From Apus apus (taxonomy: Eukaryota; Chordata; Aves; Apodiformes; Apodidae): DNA of 64,000 bases. The stretch lies in assembly GCF_020740795.1 (NCBI RefSeq), contig NC_067304.1, positions 3,338,056 to 3,402,055 of the forward strand, in the 5' to 3' direction. Positions 49,601-60,610 of this stretch are shown here, piece after piece. A program made the translations under genes and the position numbers. The stretch's first letter is position 1, and every line of letters starts with the position of its first letter. A model generated the notes under the pieces. The model did no database searches. It was not told where the DNA came from and was given only the letters and a program-made list of their open reading frames with translations.

Positions 49601-50089
49601 CTAATTCCCTTGATCCCAGTAACATGTCCCGGGAGGGTCTGTGGCTGCCAGGGAGGTTCCTGCACCACGTTACAGCTCCGTTGGCTTGTGCAGGTCCTTC
49701 CCGAAACCCGCCTTCCCGGCTGTAGCATTTCTGGGAATGAGGTCCCAGGGCTGTTGGTTTGGGGAGCCTGCCAGGATGGTGGGGATTTGGGGGAAATGCA
49801 TGGGGCCCCTGCTTTGGTTAACCCCTTCCCCACTGGTGACATGTTTGGAAGCCATCACAGGGATGGGCCCTGGATCTCTGGAATGGCTCTGGCAAAGTGC
49901 AATGGATGGCACCTCGCTCTGCAGCTCCAGCCCCAGGAATTAGTGTCTCAGCCTCTTACGTCCCCTCTCTTCATATCTACTGAGAGATGATGCTTCCCTA
50001 GGTTTCTGGTGGAAAAAAGAGAGGGAGGGAAACAAATTTGCAGCCAGCACAAGGCAGCGTGAGCCAAATCTGAGCCTCACAAATCGGCC
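46626..50089. other. Non-coding stretch
   Basis: It contains the longest open frame of the window (271 codons, plus strand, 46703-47518), which shows no domain, signal or splice context and lies in GC-rich sequence. CACACG-type degenerate repeats occur at about 47320-47420. No gene is supported. Confidence 0.45.
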
Positions 50090-50400
50090 CATACCTCACG
50101 GGTTAAGTGAGCTGAGAGGGTTGTGTGCGCTAAGGTCAACACTGGCTGCACCTGCCCACGGGCTCCTGTGCGCGGCAGCACAATTGATGGCTTGTTCCTT
50201 TCATAAGTGCCGTTGGAGCGCGGTGCCCAGGCCCCGAGCCAGGCTGCTGATCACATAAAATATTATTTGTGTTTAAAAATTCCAGTAATTGACTATGCAC
50301 CGGTTTTTTCCAAGCCTTCTGCCAAGGGCAGTAAAATCAAAATCCGTCCCAGGTTATTTTCATCATGCAAATTCCCATTTCTGTAAACAGGAGTAAAGCG
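50090..50400. promoter_or_regulatory. Candidate enhancer with octamer and forkhead sites
   Basis: The POU octamer ATGCAAAT (50365-50372) is followed ten bases later by a forkhead core TGTAAACA (50382-50389). Upstream are GATCACATAAAATATTATTT and CAGTAATTGACTATGC. The CpG-rich run about 50410-50460 adjoins it. Confidence 0.35.
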
Positions 50401-52734
50401 GCAGGACCCGCTGCCCGCAAGGCTGGGCCAGCGTGTGCGGGGAGCGCGCCGGGGAGCAGGGGGGGCTGGCTGGGAGCAGGAAGCCCTGCAAGGTGCAGCC
50501 ACTGAGCGCTGCCGGGCTGGAGCCCTCCCTGCCCTTGGGGAGTGGAGAAGGGGAGGTGTAGGGCTCAGCTGTCCTCTTGTTCCCTCCTGGGACAGCCTCC
50601 GTCTTCCGCTTCTGTTGTCCCAACTCCTCCCTCTGTGAGGTCTTTCTCCTGGGATGTTCACTGGAGCCCAGCTCCTCTCCTTGCCCTGTTGCTGAGACCC
50701 AGCTTACACCAGCTGCTCAACCCCGGGTCTTGGGATGCTCTAATCATATGCAGGGATCTGCCCAGTCCTCACCTCTCATATATCATCCCAGTCTGGAAGA
50801 AGGGAGGATCCCTTAGATGGGAACTTGGCATTTCCTGATGGAAACCCCCTCGCAGGCTGGATGGAAACAGAGGCATCCATAGATTGTGTGTGGCAGGTTT
50901 TGGCTGGGCTGCTCAGGAAGGCTGCCCTGCTGGCTGCACCCCCCGCTCCCACACTGATCTCAGGACACACAGCCTGGGCTGTGGTGATGGGGGGGAAGTG
51001 CTGCTTAGCCACAGTGGAGCGAGGCTGGATTCCACCCCCCTCCCCCAGCTTCCCACCTCCTCAGCTCCAGCATGAAATGAGGCACAGAAACCCAATGAGA
51101 CCCAAGAGGGCTGGCAGAAACCCCCATGGCAAAAGGCTCTGCCAATGCTTGGTTGAAGTTTTGCAGCCATCCGTGGACACTGCAAGAACCACGCTGTAAT
51201 GAGGGGTGTCCCAAGCCAGAACACAAGCAGGACTAGCTGAATGGTGCTCTCCAAACTCCAGAAAATGAGGGGTAGATCTGTAGGGGAATTTGGTTATTTG
51301 CAGTTTCTAGAGCTGAACAGACTTGGAGGTTTTGAGGCCAGGGCTAAGAGGTCTAGAAAGCAACAGAAAACATTGCCAAAAAAACTCCCAAACTTCTGAA
51401 GTTGCACTAGAGAGAATCACAAGCTCTAACTCTGTGCCTTGGGGCATGCACCAGCATGGACAGACTGAGGTTAGGGTGATCAGCTAGGTGAATTATCTCA
51501 TTCTCACTCATTACGAGACTTCTTTGTACCCTGTTTGGAAACTTATGGGAAGAGCTGAGATTCAGGGTGGGACGCTGGTCCACACAAGCCCTTGACCTAC
51601 TTGGAAATGGCAGTTTTGTGTTCCTAAGGGCCTTTTGGTTTTGCACACAGAAGGGAAGATAACATTTCATCCTCTTTAAGGAGAAGGGTAGGAGACCTCG
51701 TTAAGAATTCACATCTGTTTTGGAAACAAGTCAATGCAGGAAAACTACCCACATGGAAAAGTAATGTGGTTTTGATTGTATTGCACTCTATAGAAAGTAG
51801 TGCACACATATTAAACTATATTAGACAGTATAATAATAGCTTGCAGTTAGTCTGCCTTTCATCTGGATGTGCTTCGCAAACATCACATAGATGCAGAAGC
51901 CTCTTTCGTTGCCACTGAAATGCAACCACTTCTGTTGCATCTCTGCAAATTTGGAGCATCAGACAATTGCCAACTCAGAAATCCTTGTCAGGATGCTGGG
52001 AAGCTGGACTCCATGACCTGAAAGATTCCTATCTCCCACAAATCCCAAATCTAACATCCAGTGAACAGTGAAATCTAAAATCCAATGGCTGAATAAGGAC
52101 TGCAGGGAGGCAACTGCATTATGTTTTATTTTAAGGTGATCCCTGCAGTCTAAATCTTGGCTAATTACTTTGGCTTCATCTTAAATGTTGCATGATTAAT
52201 AGATATGGATATGTGTTTAACTAAAACCTATCACGTTTGAAGGGAATAATAACAATAATAAGTTTTTCCATCCATTGAGATCCAGACCACTTATGATAAT
52301 TAAAACTGTATGACACTGCCAGCGAGGGTCTTGAGCTAGTTTCCAGTTACCCAGGTAATCCTGTTCTGCCTCCCTTTATTGCTCCAGGGATCTCAAGTGG
52401 ATACTGGCATTTTATTTTACTTTTCCCTTGTTTCCCTGGACTACTGTGTTGTTCTATAGCACAGCTGATTGCTTCTGTCATGCAGCATGGTCTGGTGAAG
52501 CAGTTTTTGATGTATTTGATGCAAACAGGAGAGTCACAGAGGAGTGGGATCCCCAGTGAAGGCCAGATGGGATGGCGTGGGGTGCGTGTGCTCTGAGTCC
52601 AGCCAGGAGTGGAAGCAGCAGAGGGGGTGAAAATGCTGCTCCAGGAGCACGTCCAGCTCCATTTTGAGTTTTGCCCACTGGGCCCTTCTTTGGTCAGGGT
52701 CCCACTCATCACTTACGTGACTTGTCTCATGGCA
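50401..52734. other. Non-coding stretch
   Basis: No exon is recognised. The right half (about 51800-52330) is AT-rich with ATAATAACAATAATAAG near 52245. No RNA or mobile element is seen. Confidence 0.45.
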
Positions 52735-53200
52735 GAGGAGATGACTGCTTGCCTGTGTTGTTTATACGATGGCAGTGACTAACAGGCTCAGCTCGGCAAT
52801 TGCAGGAGGCTTTGTACAAACAAGGAGATGAGAGGCAGAGGGGAGGGATCGGGGTTTGAAATAGCGGCTGTAAACACAACACGTTTCAAGTAAAGACAAC
52901 TTGTAGCAGGGTGATCCAAACTAACAAATGTTGCAAGAGCGGAGCAACAGGGAGGGCGACGCGCGCCCGAGCGCCGGCACGGAGCTGAGCTTTCACAATA
53001 AATGATTAAAGCATGGTTCAGATCCCGTCAAATGGAACGGTGCTAATCTAATCACAATCCATCTGGCACTGCCACATCTGTCCCAACACCTCCACCTCTT
53101 CATTTTCAATCAGCCTTAAATAGTACATAATTATTAATGTCTACCCGCCTGTCAGACGGCGCGGGGGATTCACTTATCTCTCAAGATCAGCTAAGGCAAG
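52735..53200. promoter_or_regulatory. Large candidate conserved regulatory element
   Basis: This 460-bp segment stands out from its surroundings. A CpG cluster (GACGCGCGCCCGAGCGCCGG, about 52959-52978) lies next to AT-rich homeodomain-type sequence (GGTGCTAATCTAATCAC, and TAATTATTAA at 53128-53137), followed by CCCGCCTGTCAGACGGCGCG. The pattern is typical of deeply conserved developmental enhancers. No open frame or splice pattern suggests an exon. Confidence 0.4.
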
Positions 53201-56200
53201 ACACTGATAGCGATGGCTCTAGCACCAGGCTCAGGGGGCAATAAGCCTTTTGCCCTTGGTTTCAGTCCTCCCTCAGGCACTGTGGGTGTGGGACGGGATG
53301 TCATGTACAGACCCTTGAAGTCAGCACCAGCCAGGACTTGGCAGCAGACAGTAGATGGTGACTACATCAGCATTGCTTCTCTCCATCAACGCTTGCTCAC
53401 AGCAGCAGGTCAGGGTGAGTGTCTTGGGCTGGGGAAAGGTGAGGAGATGAGCCTGAGCTTGAATTTGCAGAGGTGAATGTTGCATTTACATTGGACCCTT
53501 TGGCAGCCCGAGGCCAGCTCAGGTACACAGAGCACTTGGGCAAGGCTGTTCTGACCTGCTGGGGACCTGCGTCTGGGGACCCAGTGTGGTGGGTGCTGCA
53601 CGGCTTCTTGGTTCAACACAAGTGAGCTGGGAGGGAAAACCTCACAGAGACAATTTACCTAAACCTTGGTGGATTGCTTTTCTCAAATCCAGAGCCTGCT
53701 GGCGTTCACAGAGGCTGTTGCAATAGTTCTTTTCAGATCTTCCAAGAAACAACCCAACATCAAAGCCCCAGCTGCAAACATGTCCTGTGCCTTGGATTAA
53801 ACCTGGGCTCAAACCTTTCCGTGTGGGCTCTTTGCAGCTCTGGGCTACCCTGATCAGCCAAACTAAGCAGGCCAACATCTTACCAATCCCTAGGATTTTT
53901 ACTGTGAGACTCCCAAAATCTGGAGATTTTTAAAGCCTCAGGAATCATGTGGTTATGTGAAAATCTCGTCTCTTTCCTTTTTTATAAAAAAAATATTTTC
54001 TCATCCTTGTGGCTGAGATAAAGCTCAAAAATATGAACTGGAGCAATGTGAAACCCAAAAAGTAAACACTGCTTTTTCTTGATGGTTTCTAAGCTCGCTA
54101 CCTCATGTGGGCGAGACATGAGCTGTGATTTCCTAATGGTCAAGATTAAAGTCCTACTTCTGCCCAGATCAAGCAGTCAGGACCAGGCCTCTCTCCCAAC
54201 CCAAATATCTGCTCCGCTGCTGCCGCTGAGCTCAGCTAAGCCAAAGGCAGGGAGGGGAGAGCTGGATGGCAAAGCTCAAAAACAGCCTCAAGAAAGTAGA
54301 GCTGAGAGCAAATACCTTGTGAAAGTTGAGTGAGCCACCCTTGGATGTTTACAGAATAAGTTACTGGATAACCAGTGTCTTGGGGATATCTGGTGAGTCC
54401 TTGAAACAAATATTCATTTTTTTGATCAGCACGATCGATCTGCGGCTGGCGCTTGGTGCTTAGGTGGATTTGGAGGTTGAAAGATGCTCCGTCGCAGTTC
54501 ACAGTTTGTTCACAGACAAATCCTGCTGGTTTGTTTGTTTGCAGGCCTTTCTTCTCAGAAAGAGTCTGCTCAGTACGTCCAGGTGATAAAGCTGCTTTCA
54601 CACCACTCTGGGCATTTAAAGCAGGGGAGTAAAACACAGATCTGATGGAGGGGAGAGCTGAGCTGTAACATGAAGTGCTCCTCTCCTTTCCATTTGGCTC
54701 AGGAGAGGCTGTTTCCATTGGGCTTGCAAAGGCAAAGACAGGGGGTGCAAATTGCTCCTTGGTACAGTGATGGAGGAGTCCAACCTGAGCCTCAGTGAGG
54801 TGGAGGAGCTGAGTAAAAGGACCATCTATTCCCCAGGACTTTCTTACAGACCCAAAACCAAGACCTGGGGCAGACAAGAGGTCAGGCCGTGGGACCTGGA
54901 TTTTGGATGAAGAAGGGGGAGCAGTTTGCTCTGGTCTGGGTCTATCCTGGCTTTCCAGCAAATGTTGGCCCATGGACTGGTTTGCTTAAAAAATAAATCA
55001 ATGGCTTCTCTTGGCTTGGATGCAAAAGCCTGAGAAGTGGCCATGATTTATAGGCCTGTGTTTGGTTGAAGTTTTGGGCTTTTTTGAAGTCTAGGAGAAA
55101 ATGTGGAGGGTGCGATGATGGAAGTTAAAAATCAAACCCCAACTAATTGAAACCAATGGAGACATAACTCAGGTATGGGCCATGTGCTCCATTTGTGGAT
55201 CCTTTCTGGCATCCCCAGGCATCAGGGCTGACTTTTGGGGCAGTTTTGCTCCTCACCCTAGATGGGTGTCCATGAAGGGGGAAAAGGCATTGGTCAGCTC
55301 TACTCCCCAGGAAGCTACCTTGGCATTTTCATTGATTTTTTGGGTACAAACGTGGCAGCAGCATGTAAAGGAGTGGCTGTCCCCAGCTGCAAGCCTAAAC
55401 CTTCCTGGGGTCCTTATCCTCCCTGCCTGTAAAGTCAACCTTGCCAGGCTTCAAGTGCTTCCCCTGTTCCCATTGCTTTCTCTTCCCAGGCACATCTCCA
55501 ACCTGTGCATCAGGGTGGCCCAGGGTGGCATCAGTGGGGAGAGGCTGGGGCTGCAGTCTCAGGAACCCCTCTCTGTTTCTGCTCCTTTACCCCAGGCACA
55601 ACTGGACACACATTGTACTGGGCAGCACAAGCAGGAGCCGTGGACCAGGGAGGTGCAGGGCAGGTCAGGACACGAAGGGAAATCCCTCGTCCTCCTGATG
55701 TGCTGGGGAGTCTGAGTACTGACACCTTATCCCGTTGACGATTGTGTGGGAGCTGCCGTGTCCCATGGAGCAGAGCAAGAGGATGGGGTGTGGGGTACCG
55801 GGGGGTGGCCGAGGTGCCAGGGCTGGATCGGGCCCCAGCCCGATGGCCGCAGCCAGCAGAGGGCACGGTGCAGCCTGCAGAGCTGCAGCTCCCGCCGCTG
55901 CCTTTTGCTTCCCTCTTCCTCTTTCTTTCTTCCGTTTTATTGTCTCGATCATCTCTGGACACTGGTTTCACTTTGATCTCCGGAAACTTTGGCATCGCTC
56001 CTAAAAAATATATGTATATATTAGAATTTAAAAAAAAAAAAAAAAAAAAAAAAAGGGAGAAGAAGAGAAAAGCTGAGCCTTTGTTCCCCACAGCTGTTGT
56101 CATGCTGTAGCAAATCTCCACACAGGTATTAAATGCTCACCATTGATCAAACAGCCGGTGGTCCAGCGTTACCAGCACGGACCTGCTGAAGCCGGGTTAT

Positions 56201-57019
56201 TTACACTACAAATAATTTGGTTCCTGAGGTCTTGCTTGAGTTAAAGAGAAAAAAAATAAAAGCAGAGAGCAGCAGGGACGAGGGATGGTTGAGCTGCCCA
56301 GACAGAATGGAGGGAACTGAGCCAGACACTTTGGGGGTGCTGCAGGCCAGGACAGTAGCTCTGTCCGGGCAGGCATGAGGCTGTGAGGGGGGCTGCAGCA
56401 CTGTGAGGTGCCACGGAGCCCTGGAAGGTGGCTGCCCTACTTCCTCCCCGTGGGTACTCCAAAATCACTTCAAACTTCCCTATCGTCCCCAGCCTTGCAA
56501 TTCCCACAGTCCCTTTGCCCTGGGGCTGGGACGTTAGGAGGCTGTGCTAAAGGGGACATCCCACTGAGGACACAGAGGGACACCCACTGGTGGTCAAAGA
56601 GGTGAAAGCATCCTTCCCTCCTCGAGGGCGATGGGCAAGGAGGAGATGTCAGGGGAGCCAGGGGCAGTGGGAGAAGGGCCAGGGTGGCACAAGGCAGAGC
56701 CCTGCCTGCAGTTCCTGCCTGCTGTGCCCACGGGACCATCCCTCTCACTCCGGGCCATGGGGACGATTCCAGGGCTGCCCCTCACTGAGGAGATGAAATG
56801 AAGCCCGGTGGGTACAGGAGCAGAGCTGGAGGGAGCATCGTCTGGCTCCCACATGTGCCGAGGTTGTTAGGAAGATTTATAGGGGAGAATGCAAAGCTTT
56901 TTCTTTTAGGCTTTATCATAATACATTAGGCTTTTAACCTCTGACCGAGAGCTCTGGAAAGGGGATGATCCAGGCAGCATCGGGTGGCTCCCAACCCTGT
57001 GGGGAAGGGGAGTGGGTGG
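53201..57019. other. Non-coding stretch
   Basis: No supportable gene. It holds an unspliced 245-codon open frame on the minus strand (54236-54973) without recognisable domains, and an A25 run at 56030-56054. Confidence 0.45.
56030..56054. repeat. A25 homopolymer
   Basis: Twenty-five consecutive A on the plus strand, after an alternating ATATATGTATATA segment. It could be the tail of an inserted copy, but no source gene or target-site duplication is recognised. Confidence 0.9.
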
Positions 57020-57300
57020 GGAAGAGTCCCCCCGGTTGGGAGCCCGGCACAGCCGCAGCCGCGGGGCCGGGACGCGGGGCCGGAGGGGTTAACGCGGCGT
57101 GGAGGAATGTGAGAGTTTAGTGAGAGGCGTCGGCTGTCTTGAGGTCACCTGTGAGGGATTAGCCGGGCAGGCAGACAGTTGTTGTTTGAGGACTGTCTGA
57201 GGCCGGGGAAGGGGTGGCAACGGGCTGGGGATGGAGAGGGGGGCAGCTCGGGGGGCTGCGGGGAGCGCTGTGGCCCCGCGGGTGGGATCTTCCTGTCCTG
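57020..57300. promoter_or_regulatory. CpG-rich island with SMAD-like inverted repeat
   Basis: Dense CpGs (CCGCAGCCGCGGGGCCGGG and GGTTAACGCGGCGTGG) span about 57045-57270. CAGACAGT (57172-57179) and ACTGTCTG (57192-57199) are perfect inverted copies containing the SMAD core CAGAC/GTCTG. AGGTCACCTG lies just upstream. It could be an enhancer or an unannotated promoter. No initiation-linked coding exon is seen nearby. Confidence 0.4.
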
Positions 57301-60300
57301 CTGCGCAGCTCTCAGATGCGTCTGTGAAAGCCCAACTGTAAACTGGCTGTCTTTTCTGCTAAGGAAAGAAATCCATCACCGGTGGGAAGAGGAGGAAAGG
57401 GAATAGAAGGAAGGTGGGATCCCCCCCCGACGCCTGGCTGAAGCATGCCAAACCCTGCCAGAGCCCAGGTGGGCAGCAGAGATCCTGGGGAGGGACTGAA
57501 AAATTTCAGGCATGGCCAAGACCCTTTAGGGCTGTTCACACATGAGCTCCTTCCACGACAGGGACCACCAGAGAGATCACTCCAGTGCAGACCATGAGAT
57601 CAGCTGGTCCTTGCTGTAGGGGTTCCCAAGTGGAGCCTTAACTCTGTTGAACTCCCCAGCAAACCCACCTTTTCACTGCACTGGGCTGAGCCTTCGCACC
57701 GAAGTGTCTGAGTTAGCACCCACAAACAGGCCTGTTGGAAACACAAAATAAGAGAGATTAATGCAAGTCAGATGTCCGTGTGGACTTGCAGCCTGGACCA
57801 ACAGGTTCGGGAGGTTTGAATGAGGACTGAGCCATCCATCTAAGGCTGCACCATGGCACCCAGCACCTCCCAAACATGTCAAACCCAAAACAACAGTCAT
57901 TTCTCCTGTACAACCAAGGCTAGAGGAAAAAAAACCCACCATGGTTCATTGCTGGGTTGATTGGCATGTTCATGCTTGTGGGGGCTGCAAGGGTGGACCA
58001 GGCATGTGTGGGTGTGTGGTCCAGCTGGGCAGAGATAAGTGTGCAAGGGCAGCATGGAGGAATCTCTGCATTTAGCTCTGAGCATGATCAAGCTGAGGTT
58101 TTATACACCTTCATCTCACAAAACTGATTCACAGACTTGGTTGAGACTATGGCACCTGCCCCATTGCTGCCCTGATCCCAACTCCCTGTAAAACCTTGCT
58201 CCCTCCACTGCTTTGTCCTCTGCCCCTGGCTTTGCCCTGTGTGAAGCAGGACCAGCATCTCTATACTCCTTCCCAATGGCCTGTGATTCGAATCAACACA
58301 TGAATTTTTCCTGTACTTATTGCTATATCTAGTGTGCCTCTGCAGATGAAAGGTATTATATGAGGATAAATTCTTAATCATCACAATAATCAATCATTCT
58401 TTACTATAATTTAGTTGAAATTAATTCAGCAGACTAGCAGAGGGCCAAATGCTAATCTGTGTCCTGGGTATCTTTATTGACTTGGAAGGAGAGGACCTTC
58501 CATTAAAATAAAGAGGAGAGCTTGAAAAAGTCTGCACCCAGAAGTTTTCCATTTTGAAAGGGAGAAAAAAATAACAAAACAAAAAACAACCCCACAGAAT
58601 AAACATCTTATGCATTAAAAAAAAAAAACTCATTATTTTTAAAGTCAGTCTCTGGGTTTGGGCTGGATCTGACTCATGGTTTTAAATGCTGAAGGGAGGG
58701 GTACAGAGATCTAATATGTAGGAAACACCCAGGGCTCACCTGCAGGAGGTTTATCCTTGTGGTTTATTTAAATAAAGGAGCCCAGGTTGCATTTCAGGGC
58801 TTGTAGTTGCCCTTACACACTGGGTTTACATCAAGCAGACCTCTCTTTTGAGGAGCACGAAGCAGGTTTGGTGATAAACCAGGAAGCCACGTGGCTGTCC
58901 TGCCCAAACTCTGCTGAGAAACCTTCTAATGCAAAGAGAGGCTCCCTGGGGCTAATGGATGCTTTTATTGCACCAGCACTGTAATAAAACACAAAATAAA
59001 ACAATTTTATTAAATTAAAATACAAATGGAAGATTTGTCTCACACCCCATCTCCACCCCCAGCTGGATCCATGTCTGGAGGCAGGTATAAAACCCAGCTC
59101 TATCCATGCTACAGTGGGCTCCAGACCTGAGTCTGGGAATTGCACTGAATCTGCCTCTTCTTCCATTGCCCCTTGCAAGCACCTTCCTGTGCTGACCCAG
59201 GGGGTTCCAGCTGTGGAGCTGTGTGGGAGGAGAGAAGCTCTGCCCCTGAGAATTTGTGTCCTGGGCCAGGAAAGGGTGAGGAAAGGGAAGGGGCCAACCC
59301 AGAGGCAACCCTGAGTACCTCTGGGAAGGGATCTGCTTTGCCCAGGTCCGTCTCAGTGCTGGTGGCAGCAGGACCCACCCATCCCAGCACCCAAAAGAGC
59401 ACCCGACCCCCTCAGCAGCGGTGGCATGGCTCTCCCTGTCCAAATGCATCCCAGCTGCTGGCTGAAGGAAACAACCTCTGAGCCTGTGGAGGGTTTCTGG
59501 TAGCAGCTGAGGGACAGGATAATAAAACAGGAAAAAATTAACATGTAAGAAAACAGAGCTTGCACCTGAAGCAACAGAGGCAAAGAGAGTCAATGCAATT
59601 CCCCTCAACACCAGAAAGGAACAGTAAGTCAGGGGAACAGGCTGGTGCCCCCTTCCCTCCCTCCTGCTCTCTCTAACTCCTATTTCAAAGGCAGACAAAC
59701 AACACACTGTACTGTGTGGCATCTCCACTCTTAAATCTTCCTGTCTTCAGGTTCGTGTAACATGAGCAGGCAGGGCAGGATCTGACCCTCTTGCTGAGCC
59801 GTCCGGGGCACAGCCTCAGCTCTGGTGAGAAATCCCCTGGTTGGATCTCCCAAAGCCCCTGAACAAGCTGGAACGTGTCCTCCCGGGAGAGGCAGCTGGT
59901 CCCAAGCACTGCTGCAGCCTCTGATCCTCTGGGATTTGGGTTCAAACCTCGCAGGCAGCTCCCGGCACCTGCAAAGCCAAGAGCAATGCTGGAACAGCAG
60001 CAGGGAAGACCTGCCCCATTTAGCACCCAGGCTGGCTGCACGGGGCTGGGGGCTGTGCCCACCCTGCCAGAGGTGCTCTCTGTTAACCTCTCACCACTGG
60101 ACCTTGATTATTTGGTCTCCTCTCTGACATGGTAGCCTGAAAGGATGTGTCTCCTCAGTTACCTCCCCATGTAGGATTTGAGAAAGTAATGGGCAAAGTT
60201 GAACCTGTATTTGTGCACTGGGGAATAAATTGTGGCTCTGAGACCCATGGGTCTCGGAAGTCATCGTCTGCCGTGGGCCAAGAGCTGCCTGGAGGCTTTT

Positions 60301-60424
60301 TGTGTTCATTGTTTTGCTTTGCTTCTCTTTCTTTCTCTCTTTCTCTCTTTTTTGTTCTCTTTATTTCTTTCTCCCTTTCTTTCACAAATAGACATAATCT
60401 CTCTCTCCCACTCTCACTTGCTCT
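57301..60424. other. Non-coding stretch
   Basis: No gene is supported. The part about 58280-58440 is AT-rich with repeated ATAATCAATCATTC and AATTTAGTTG-type motifs and may be regulatory. A CTTTC-type pyrimidine tract lies at about 60318-60382. Confidence 0.4.
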
Positions 60425-60610
60425 CACTCTATGAGAGCTGATGCAGTTAATTGGAGCTTCTTGTAAGTGAACATTAACACAGGCAGAGCCAAGAAGACGT
60501 CTTGGCAGCAAAATATCATTATCAGTTCTTGAGCTCCAGCCAAAATCCCCTTGCGGTCAAAACACAATTCTTTAAACTAAACAATTAAAGATTTGTGCAA
60601 GTGTTGATGC
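60425..60610. promoter_or_regulatory. Candidate regulatory island with palindrome
   Basis: GCCAAGA (60488-60494) and TCTTGGC (60500-60506) flank a core such that AAGACGTCTT (60494-60503) is itself a perfect palindrome. AGTTAATTGG and AAATATCATTATC lie nearby. Function is inferred. Confidence 0.25.

Noticed and set aside
58260..58300. GATTCGAATC resembling a tRNA T-arm
   Set aside because: No acceptor stem, anticodon stem or cloverleaf can be drawn around it.
59015..59728. 237-codon minus-strand frame
   Set aside because: No domain or motif recognised; the opposite strand also holds overlapping frames, which points to composition.
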